From NCBI GenBank assembly GCA_019323515.1, contig JAHWHG010000002.1, positions 1 to 64,000 on the forward strand: 64,000 bases of DNA, in the 5' to 3' direction. Shown here piece after piece: positions 58,364 to 64,000 of the stretch. Numbering within the stretch: position 1 is the stretch's first letter; every line of letters starts with the position of its first letter. The position numbers and the translations under genes were made by a program. The notes beneath the pieces are model-generated. The model had not been told where the DNA came from. It was given only the letters and a program-made list of their open reading frames with translations, and made no database searches. The DNA is from Candidatus Woesearchaeota archaeon (GTDB lineage Archaea > Nanobdellota > Nanobdellia > Woesearchaeales > JAHWHD01).

Positions 58364-58504
58364 TTATATCTCTTCTAATATATGTCGCTTTACTTTCATA
58401 GTCCCTTCTGTGCCGCAGTAAGGACATCTATGAAATGGTTCTTTCCTGTCTTTCTTTAACGGCTCAATCACAAAGTTGCATTTAGTGCATCTGAACTTTA
58501 CCAT
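58364..58504 (-). CDS. Small zinc-ribbon protein
   Basis: A 46-residue minus-strand ORF: MVKFRCTKCNFVIEPLKKDR, then KEPFHRCPYCGTEGTMKVKR. Two CxxC pairs form a rubredoxin-like zinc ribbon. It starts ATG after an AT-rich region (TTTATATACC-like TATA near 58528) and is convergent with the gene before it. Role unknown; small zinc ribbons of this kind often bind RNA or other proteins. Confidence 0.75.
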   Translation of the reverse strand: MVKFRCTKCNFVIEPLKKDRKEPFHRCPYCGTEGTMKVKRHILEEI

Positions 58505-58549
58505 TTTAAAAAATTAAAGATGAATTGGTATATAAATGTTGTTAATAAA

Positions 58550-59197
58550 TCAGATGTCAGTTGGTTCCTGGATGTTGAGGATCCTGTAGTTCAGTCCTTG
58601 TTCTTTGAAGTTCTTTTCTACAGTGTCTAGATTGATTGGGTATCTTGGGTTGTCATAGTGCATTGGGATGACAAGGGATGCTTGTGTCTCTTTAGCGAAC
58701 AGAGCTGCTTCAAATGGTCCCATGACAAGGCCATGGTTGCAGACTGGGACAAAGAGGATGTCGCAGGTGTAGTCGTTAGGGAAGCAGATAGTGTCGCCGG
58801 TATGGTACAAGGTTTTTTCTGCCTTGATCATGAACCCAATAGGTTCATTGATCTCTTTTCCGCCTTTAAGTATTGGAAGAAAGCCGTGGACTGCTTTTGT
58901 GACCTCTATCCTTATGTTGTCGATATTGATTATGTCACCCTGCTTTACAATGTTAGGAGAGAGTTCAGGGTATGCTTTTGCGACCTCATTAGTTGTATAA
59001 ATTGGTGCTTCGAGTTTCATAAGAGCGTCAATATTGCAGTGGTCGCTGTGTTTGTGAGTGATAAGGATTATGTTAGCTTGTTTCCAGTCTTCCAGGAAAA
59101 GTTCGTTGAAATTGATAGTGCCTGGATCTATAAGGATTGTCTTGTTTTGTGTTTCAATAAGGAAACATGATTGAGGGTATCTTGTGATTTTCATCAT
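58550..59197 (-). CDS. Metallo-beta-lactamase fold hydrolase (UlaG-like)
   Basis: A 215-residue protein with the metal motif ILITHKHSDHCNIDALMKLE (HxHxDH), AVHGF, LYHTGDTICF and VIPMHYDNPRY, matching the YtkL/UlaG-like metallo-beta-lactamase group (often named metal-dependent hydrolase). The N-terminal strands ITRYPQSCFLIETQNKTILI DPG are typical. The substrate is unknown. A TATA-like sequence is in the short divergent region shared with the kinase gene. Confidence 0.88.
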   Translation of the reverse strand: MMKITRYPQSCFLIETQNKTILIDPGTINFNELFLEDWKQANIILITHKHSDHCNIDALMKLEAPIYTTNEVAKAYPELSPNIVKQGDIINIDNIRIEVTKAVHGFLPILKGGKEINEPIGFMIKAEKTLYHTGDTICFPNDYTCDILFVPVCNHGLVMGPFEAALFAKETQASLVIPMHYDNPRYPINLDTVEKNFKEQGLNYRILNIQEPTDI

Positions 59198-59280
59198 ATT
59201 GTTGTCTGTTTATTATTGTTTATATTGTTTTTGGTTTGTGTTTCAAAAGCTTTTTATATCCCTGTTGATGGGTGTGGGTT

Positions 59281-59733
59281 ATGATAATCATAATAAGAGG
59301 AGCAATGGGAGTTGGAAAGACATCTGTAGCTAAGAAAGTTGCAGAGAAGCTAGGGTTTGAGTATGTCTCAATTGATAAGCTGCTTGAAGAGAATGGACTT
59401 GATAAGGTTGAAGGAAAGTCTATCCCTCTTGAGAATTTCCTGAAAGTTAATAGCATGATACCGCGTGATAAAGATGTTGTGGTTGACGGAAACTTTTATT
59501 TTAAGGAAGTTATTGAAGACCTGGGTGCTGATCTTGTCTTTACTCTGCATGCAAGTTTTGAGGAATGCGTAAGAAGGGATAAAGGAAGGGAGGTCACACT
59601 TTATGATGAAGGTGCAAAGGCATATTATGATTTCTGTAACAGGTTTGAGTTTGGGATAAAGATTGATACTGATGATAAGGCAGAGAGTAAAGTGGTTGAA
59701 GAGATAGTTGCAATTATAGTTTCCAAACGATAG
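59281..59733 (+). CDS. P-loop kinase-like protein
   Basis: A 150-residue small kinase: MIIIIRGAMGVGKTSVAKKV (Walker A), YVSIDKLLEENGL, VVVDGNFYFKEVI, and a lid-like FEECVRRDKGREVTL. It resembles AAA_33 and nucleotide/shikimate kinase type proteins. The acceptor is unknown. The ATG at 59281 is chosen: a TATA box (AAAGCTTTTTATATCCC, 59247-59263) lies about 25 nt upstream, so a leaderless start is expected; the GTG at 59272 is rejected. Confidence 0.78.
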   Translation: MIIIIRGAMGVGKTSVAKKVAEKLGFEYVSIDKLLEENGLDKVEGKSIPLENFLKVNSMIPRDKDVVVDGNFYFKEVIEDLGADLVFTLHASFEECVRRDKGREVTLYDEGAKAYYDFCNRFEFGIKIDTDDKAESKVVEEIVAIIVSKR

Positions 59734-59767
59734 ATTTTTAAATGAAAGTTTTTTTTGTTTTTCTTCT

Positions 59768-59992
59768 ATGGGACTACGAATGAATATTAAGAGGAGTTAT
59801 CTGAAAAAAGAGGATGGACTTGTAAAGAAGGTTGATGATGTAGTCAAGGACATGGGTGAAGATGATAGAAAAAGGGTAGTTGAGCTGCTGAAGGATTTTT
59901 ATCATTACGGCCAGGATGTTCCTAAAGACATACATGGAGAGCCTTATGACAGGAAACGTATTCTTAATGAGATTGCGAAGTATGCAAACTAA
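59768..59992 (+). CDS. Small hypothetical charged protein
   Basis: A 74-residue, highly charged helical protein (VKKVDDVVKDMGEDDRKRVV, ELLKDFYHYGQDVPKDIHGE PYDRKRI) with no recognised family. A TATA-like GATTTTTAAATGAAAG precedes it by about 30 nt. An in-frame ATG at 59780 could be the true start. Function unknown. Confidence 0.45.
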   Translation: MGLRMNIKRSYLKKEDGLVKKVDDVVKDMGEDDRKRVVELLKDFYHYGQDVPKDIHGEPYDRKRILNEIAKYAN

Positions 59993-60041
59993 GTTTCTTA
60001 ACATATAAATCCATATAAATCTCGTAATGGTACTTAATAGT

Positions 60042-60389
60042 ATGAGCTGGAAGCCAAGCGACTATTATGGAAAAAGGTTTGTGACTGATAAAAGGGAGTA
60101 TATTATTGATTCTGGGGGTGTTGTTGAAGGGATTGATGCAAAGGTTGTTGAGATAGCTGGTCTTGAGGAAAATGTGTGGGGCCTGCTGAAGCTTGAGAAT
60201 TATACTGGAGTTGAGCTTCCACCTGCATATAAGTTATGCGCTGAGAGGATGATTTCTTTGTATGGTAAACAGCCTGCTGTTGGCTTGCAGTTGATAGTAA
60301 GGATGGAGCAGGACCGGGACCTTGGGCCAAAGCAGCGTGTTCTTGTCACAGATATTGTAAGAGAGATTGTTGATTATTCTAAAGAATAG
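60042..60389 (+). CDS. Hypothetical protein ending in the target duplication of repeat copy 2
   Basis: A 115-residue soluble alpha/beta protein (YIIDSGGVVEGIDAKVVEIA, LKLENYTGVELPPAYKLCAE) with no recognised family. The ATG at 60042 is preferred to 60027 because of a TATA box (CCATATAAATCTCG) about 25 nt before it. The last codons and TAG stop (CTAAAGAATAG) are exactly the left copy of the 11-bp direct repeat flanking the structured element, so the element inserted at or just after the stop without breaking the gene. Confidence 0.5.
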   Translation: MSWKPSDYYGKRFVTDKREYIIDSGGVVEGIDAKVVEIAGLEENVWGLLKLENYTGVELPPAYKLCAERMISLYGKQPAVGLQLIVRMEQDRDLGPKQRVLVTDIVREIVDYSKE

Positions 60390-60521
60390 GCTCACTTTTA
60401 AGACTCGTTCGGCTGCTCAATCTTTTTCTAAACATGTTGTTGAGCACCTAGGGACACGTCGAACGAGGTTCGAATACAGCCCGTATTGCCTCACTGGCCA
60501 ATTGGCGTCTTAAAACCGAGC
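60390..60521 (+). repeat. Structured inverted-repeat element, copy 2, with target duplication
   Basis: A 132-nt element flanked by an exact 11-bp direct repeat CTAAAGAATAG (60379-60389 and 60522-60532), as left by insertion of a mobile element. Its ends pair as GCTCacTTTTAAGAC with GTCTTAAAAccGAGC. Compared with copy 1 the outer stem is TTTTAAGAC/GTCTTAAAA rather than TCTTAAGAC/GTCTTAAGA, so both strands changed together. The internal stems are kept (AATAC/GTATT, GCC/GGC). Compensatory change is what a structured RNA or hairpin DNA would show. No ORF inside. Confidence 0.88.
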
Positions 60522-60567
60522 CTAAAGAATAGAAATGTTTTTATTCTTACCATTTGTCAAGTTTTGT

Positions 60568-61206
60568 ATGGAGAAGAATACGTTTAAGGAACTGCAAAAG
60601 TATTTCAGGGGTGAGAAGGTTAAGCCAAAGGCAATGAAAGATATATCTGAGTTCAAGGACCTTTGCATAATGGGGTCAATGTCGTATGCTTATGCTGGTG
60701 GCGGTTGTTTTGCTGACCTGACTAAACTTTACATTGGCCAACACGGTGATTATTTTGGTGATGTTCTGAGAGGTAGAAGGGTGATTGAGATCGGCGCTTT
60801 TGACAAGCCGCTTGCTGATATTGTGCTTGAGCTGGGTGCGAAGGAGTATGTTGCTGTTGACAGTTCAAGAGGGATGATAGAGAGGACAAAAAGTATGCTT
60901 AAGGGGAAGAAGAGGTGCAGGGTTGTGTTCAGCGACGCGCTTAAGTATCTTTGCAAGCAGAGGGATGGTTCTGCTATTGTTGTTAGTTCCGGTGTGATTA
61001 CACTAGAGACAATACGAAACCCTGATTATATCAGGTTTCTTGTCCAGGAGATAAGGAGGGTGACACCTGAAGGCGGGTGCACGTTCCATACAATAGGTAA
61101 AGGTGATATCCTGTATAAAGATTATTTCTATAACGGAGGGTTTAGACAGCCTTGCTACAGTTTTAATAAATGGGTAGCTGAGCAGGCTGTTATACTTGAA
61201 AAATGA
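60568..61206 (+). CDS. SAM-dependent methyltransferase-like protein
   Basis: A 212-residue Rossmann protein: RRVIEIGAFDKPLADIVLEL GAKEYVAVDSSRGMIERTK is motif I and the SAM-binding acidic strand; VVFSDALKYLCK and AIVVSSGVITLETI follow. Motif I (EIGAFDKP) lacks the usual GxGxG. Its substrate is unknown. The start at 60568 is preferred to the in-frame 60535 because AAATGTTTTTATTC there is the promoter. The stop overlaps the macrodomain gene by 4 nt. Confidence 0.7.
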   Translation: MEKNTFKELQKYFRGEKVKPKAMKDISEFKDLCIMGSMSYAYAGGGCFADLTKLYIGQHGDYFGDVLRGRRVIEIGAFDKPLADIVLELGAKEYVAVDSSRGMIERTKSMLKGKKRCRVVFSDALKYLCKQRDGSAIVVSSGVITLETIRNPDYIRFLVQEIRRVTPEGGCTFHTIGKGDILYKDYFYNGGFRQPCYSFNKWVAEQAVILEK

Positions 61207-61721
61207 AGGTAAGGATTGTTAAAGGTGACATAACAGAGCAGCCTGTTGATGTTATTGTGAATGCTGCGAACAGGACTCTTCTGGGAGGAGGGGGTGTTGA
61301 TGGTGCAGTGCATAGCAAGGCTGGACCAAAACTGCTTGAGGAGTGCAAGAACATACGAAGGGAGAAGTATCCTGACGGGCTTCCAGTCGGACAGGTTGTT
61401 ATAACTGAGGGTTATAACCTTGCTGCCAGGCATGTGATACATACAGTAGGGCCAGTATATTACCCTGCTAAGGACCAAAGCATGTTGTTAGCCTATTGTT
61501 TCAAGAATTCACTTGATCTAGCTGAGAAGAATAAGTTAAGGAGCATAGCATTTCCTGCTATATCGACAGGGGCTTACAAGTATCCTATAGAAGAGTGTGC
61601 AAAGATTTCTAAAAGGGTTTTTGAGAACTATGATTTTGTTAATATAAAGGAAGTTGTGATGTGTCTTTTCACTGATTCTGCTTATCAGATCTTTAAGAAA
61701 GTTTATGGCGGAGAGCTTTAA
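61203..61721 (+). CDS. Macrodomain protein (O-acetyl-ADP-ribose deacetylase type)
   Basis: A 172-residue single macrodomain: VDVIVNAANRTLLGGGGVDG AVHSKAG is the MacroD-type loop, and SIAFPAISTGAYKYPIEECA the second diphosphate-binding loop. MacroD proteins hydrolyse ADP-ribose from proteins and nucleic acids or deacetylate O-acetyl-ADP-ribose. Coupled to the methyltransferase-like gene by a 4-nt overlap. The substrate in this organism is unknown. Confidence 0.93.
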   Translation: MKVRIVKGDITEQPVDVIVNAANRTLLGGGGVDGAVHSKAGPKLLEECKNIRREKYPDGLPVGQVVITEGYNLAARHVIHTVGPVYYPAKDQSMLLAYCFKNSLDLAEKNKLRSIAFPAISTGAYKYPIEECAKISKRVFENYDFVNIKEVVMCLFTDSAYQIFKKVYGGEL

Positions 61722-61759
61722 GAGAAATGTTTATTAAGTCTGGGAAAATTACCTTGCTC

Positions 61760-62218
61760 ATGAAAAGTTTATCTATGTTATCTATGCTGTTTATCTTGAT
61801 AGGTGTAGTGCTTACACTTGAGAGTTTTAATATTGTTGAGGGTGTGAGTGTGCACTGGCCAGGTTTATTGCTGTTGATAGGAACAGGTTTTCTTGTGCTG
61901 TTTATGGAGAGGAAGAATGATGCTGCCTTGGTATGGATAGGTTCATTTTTGGTTTTCCTGAGTGCTTTTTTTTATTACCTTAACTACACTTCATGGAAGT
62001 CCCTGGCAAGGTTGTGGCCAGTGTTCCTTGGAATTGTAGGGTTGAGCTTTTTTTGTGTTAATGTGTTTATCAAGAAAAAGGTGTATGCGTATCTATCAGT
62101 AATATTTGTGTTTTTGTTTGTTGCGCTTTTCATTGTGTTTACTGTATCATTGAGGTTGTGGCCTCTATCCTTGGTTTTTTTTGGTATAAGTTTATTAATA
62201 ATTGATTATTTTAAGTGA
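61760..62218 (+). CDS. Membrane protein with repeated WPG motif (DUF5668-like)
   Basis: A 152-residue protein with about six helices in three similar hairpins: VHWPGLLLLIGTGFLVLFM, LARLWPVFLGIVGLSFF and LRLWPLSLVFFGISLLIIDY. Each has W-P followed by a small-residue helix, as in the DUF5668/LiaF type module, also seen at 58154. An upstream in-frame ATG at 61727 overlaps a TATA-like sequence (AAATGTTTATTAAG), so 61760 is preferred. Function unknown. Confidence 0.65.
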   Translation: MKSLSMLSMLFILIGVVLTLESFNIVEGVSVHWPGLLLLIGTGFLVLFMERKNDAALVWIGSFLVFLSAFFYYLNYTSWKSLARLWPVFLGIVGLSFFCVNVFIKKKVYAYLSVIFVFLFVALFIVFTVSLRLWPLSLVFFGISLLIIDYFK

Positions 62219-62222
62219 TATC

Positions 62223-63605
62223 ATGGTGAAAGTTGCTTTTGTTGAACCTACCGGAGCTGTATCCAATGTTTTTGCTAAGTATATGACTATTCCGTTACTC
62301 GGTCCGGTGTACCTTGGAACAATTGCTAAACAAACTGGGTATGATGTTGTGTTATTGAATGAAAACATACTTGGAAGAAAGGTTTTGGATGAGGAGTTAA
62401 GGGATATTGATGTACTTTGTCTTAGCTGCCTGACAACTACTGTCAACAGAGGGAAGGAGATTGCAAGGCAGTATAAACTTCTGAGAGAGGATCTTGGGCT
62501 TAAGTCAAAGGCTGTTATAGGCGGGATACATGCAAGCATGCTGCCAGGTGATGTGGTTAATTATTTTGACCAGGTAATAGTTGGAGAGGGTGAGAAGGTA
62601 ATTCTTGACATCTTATCCGGTGCAAGGAGTGAGAAGGTTATATTTGGTGAGAGGCTTGAGAACCTTGATGAGTTGCCTGCAGCTGACTTTACATTATTGA
62701 AAGGTTATGAAAGGTTGAGAAGGTGGCCAGTGATGACGTCAAGAGGGTGTCCTTTTGACTGTAATTTCTGTTCTGTGACTGAGATGTTTGGTCGCGGGTA
62801 CAGGGCGATGAGTCCTGAGAAAGTAATGGATGATGTGCAAAAGTACAGGAAAGGTACATTGTTCTTTGCTGATGATAACTTTGCTGTTGACATTGCAAGG
62901 TCTAACAAGATACTTGACCTGATGGTTAAGAATAATTTTAACAGGGAATGGTTTACTCAAGTGAGGACTGACATAACAAAAAAGCCGGAGTTTGTGGCTA
63001 AGATGCGAAAGGCTGGGTGCAAGATTGTATATGTCGGGCTTGAGTCAATAAATCCTGACAGCCTTAAAGAGATGAAGAAAAGTCAGACTGTTGATGATAT
63101 CAAGAGATGTATCAGGGTGTTTCATGACAATGGGATAAGGGTGCATGGGATGTTCATGCTTGGGAATGATTCAGATACAAAGAAGACGTTCAGCGAGACT
63201 TCTGAGTTCTGTAATTCTTCAGAGCTTGATTATGTGCAGTACATGGTGCTTACTCCATTGCCAGGCACGCAGTTGTACAATAAACTTGAAACAGAGGGAA
63301 GGCTGCTGCACAAGAACTGGAACTTTTATGACGGCTTGCACGCTGTGTTCAAGCCAAGGAATATGAGCGCAGCAGAGCTGCAGCAGGGAGTGATTGAGTG
63401 TTTCAGTGATTTCTATAGCTATACGAAAGCTATCAATAATGGGTTGAATGCTTTGGCTGGAAAGGTAGGTGCTTTTTTTGTTAACATGCATGTGCCTTCA
63501 CTGCATCCTTCAATTATGAGATTAGCTGGAAACAAGATTGTGAAAACATGGATTGAGCAGAATAAGTATTACCTTGGTTATCTCAAGACAATAAGTGGTA
63601 TGTAA
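62223..63605 (+). CDS. B12-binding radical SAM protein
   Basis: A 460-residue enzyme. An N-terminal cobalamin-binding-like Rossmann domain (MVKVAFVEPTGAVSNVFAKY, CLSCLTTTVNRGKEIARQYK, AVIGGIHASMLPGDV) precedes the radical SAM barrel with SRGCPFDCNFCSVTEMFGRG (CxxxCxxC). This arrangement is typical of class B radical SAM methyltransferase-like proteins; the HxxG expected for base-off B12 binding is not clearly visible. FADDNFAVDI and YVGLESINPDSLKEM are further conserved strands. The substrate is unknown. The stop overlaps the flavodoxin start by 1 nt. Confidence 0.88.
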   Translation: MVKVAFVEPTGAVSNVFAKYMTIPLLGPVYLGTIAKQTGYDVVLLNENILGRKVLDEELRDIDVLCLSCLTTTVNRGKEIARQYKLLREDLGLKSKAVIGGIHASMLPGDVVNYFDQVIVGEGEKVILDILSGARSEKVIFGERLENLDELPAADFTLLKGYERLRRWPVMTSRGCPFDCNFCSVTEMFGRGYRAMSPEKVMDDVQKYRKGTLFFADDNFAVDIARSNKILDLMVKNNFNREWFTQVRTDITKKPEFVAKMRKAGCKIVYVGLESINPDSLKEMKKSQTVDDIKRCIRVFHDNGIRVHGMFMLGNDSDTKKTFSETSEFCNSSELDYVQYMVLTPLPGTQLYNKLETEGRLLHKNWNFYDGLHAVFKPRNMSAAELQQGVIECFSDFYSYTKAINNGLNALAGKVGAFFVNMHVPSLHPSIMRLAGNKIVKTWIEQNKYYLGYLKTISGM

Positions 63606-64000
63606 TGAAGAAGTTAGTTGTTTATTATTCCTTTGAAGGAAACACTAAGTTTGTTGCAGAGGAGATCTCTAAAGCAGTTGGTGCTGATTTGCTTGAGCTT
63701 AAGCCTGTGAAAGATATAAAGTCGCATGGGTTTATGAAGTTTGTTTGGGGAGGAAGGCAGGTCATGATGAAGAAAGAGCCTGAGTTGCAGGAATTTAATG
63801 TTAAAGTTGAGGATTATGATATAATTTTTATTGGTACTCCTGTATGGGCGTTTACATTTGCTCCTGCTCTGCGTACTTTTTTTTCTAAGTTTAGTTTAGA
63901 AGGTAAGAAGATTGGGTTATTTTGCACATTTGACGGTAACTATAGGAATGTGTTTGAAGATATGCAGAAGTCTGTTAAGGGAGATGTGATAGGTAAGAAA
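63605..64000 (+). CDS. Flavodoxin family protein (truncated by the window end)
   Basis: The first 132 codons of a flavodoxin-like protein: MKKLVVYYSFEGNTKFVAEE is the FMN phosphate-binding loop (S-x-E-G-N-T), followed by YDIIFIGTPVWAFTFAPALR and KKIGLFCTFDGNYRNVFEDM. It overlaps the previous stop (TAATG), so it may supply electrons to the radical SAM enzyme. No stop codon is reached before the window ends. Confidence 0.85.
   Translation, partial: MKKLVVYYSFEGNTKFVAEEISKAVGADLLELKPVKDIKSHGFMKFVWGGRQVMMKKEPELQEFNVKVEDYDIIFIGTPVWAFTFAPALRTFFSKFSLEGKKIGLFCTFDGNYRNVFEDMQKSVKGDVIGKK

Noticed and set aside
60390..60521. Structured repeat as a tRNA or tRNA-like gene
   Set aside because: It contains GGTTCGAATAC, which resembles a T loop, but the flanking bases do not form a T stem and no acceptor stem follows it.
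1..64000. CRISPR array, rRNA operon or insertion-sequence transposase
   Set aside because: No regularly spaced repeats, no rRNA-like sequence and no transposase or integrase motif were seen on either strand.

Overview
The window is a gene-dense, AT-rich stretch of an archaeal chromosome. The archaeal assignment rests on transcription factor B, TrmB-type regulators, aIF1A, aIF2 alpha, ribosomal proteins L44e, S27e, L37e and S8e, Nop10, an LSm protein, a GINS subunit, a family B DNA polymerase with a PIP box, an Orc1/Cdc6 initiator and archaeal-type TATA promoters. Many genes look leaderless, because a TATA-like box lies 24-30 nt before the ATG. The mix of small unknown proteins, lysine-rich basic proteins, Lys-rich tails, a Methanococcus-like S-layer protein, and bacterial-type QueA, QueH and LspA suggests a DPANN archaeon of the Woesearchaeota/Pacearchaeota kind. 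That placement is inference; no 16S rRNA is present.

Layout. 1-126 is the 3' part of a class II tRNA. 0.17-4.8 kb holds a methyltransferase, a SemiSWEET transporter, a ParB-fold protein, an AbrB-like mini-protein followed by three tandem paralogues of an unrecognised family, and two HIT proteins. 4.9-10.1 kb has a membrane-anchored unknown, Trm112, TFB and a membrane pyrophosphatase. 10-16 kb holds two small Ca-loop membrane proteins, TrmB, an alkyltransferase-like protein, a HemK2 methyltransferase fused to a kinase-like domain, and membrane proteins. 16-25.5 kb has IleS, a CsaA-like protein, a DUF4349 protein, the queuosine enzymes QueH and QueA, a lipobox protein and a tRNA-Gly with two predicted introns. 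25.5-33 kb carries PolB and the replication/translation cluster (PAC2, Nop10, aIF2 alpha, S27e, L44e, GINS).

33-43 kb is a cell-surface block: SpoIIM-like and propeller surface proteins, a radical SAM enzyme, two glycosyltransferase-like paralogues flanking the S-layer gene, a tRNA-Leu with intron(s), L37e and LSm. 43-49.7 kb has S8e, a HhH glycosylase, Cdc6 (no standard start codon), SerS, a PIN-ATPase-KH protein and a 32-residue Lys/Ala protein. 49.8-56.9 kb has a transglutaminase-like surface protein, LspA, aIF1A, HAD, RDD and SppA proteins. 57-64 kb contains two full copies and one fragment of a ~132-136 bp structured repeat, DUF1385, a metallo-beta-lactamase, a macrodomain protein, a B12-binding radical SAM enzyme and a truncated flavodoxin.

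Functional links: Trm112 is the known activator of HemK2/Mtq2, and both are here. QueH and QueA are consecutive enzymes of queuosine synthesis, which is unusual in Archaea. LspA, SppA and a lipobox protein hint at a bacterial-style lipoprotein route. Most notable for follow-up are the structured repeat with an 11-bp target duplication, the T-loop intron of tRNA-Gly, the Cdc6 gene that appears to start at ATC, the tandem paralogue cluster at 1.8-3.9 kb and the hairpin-rich S-layer leader.
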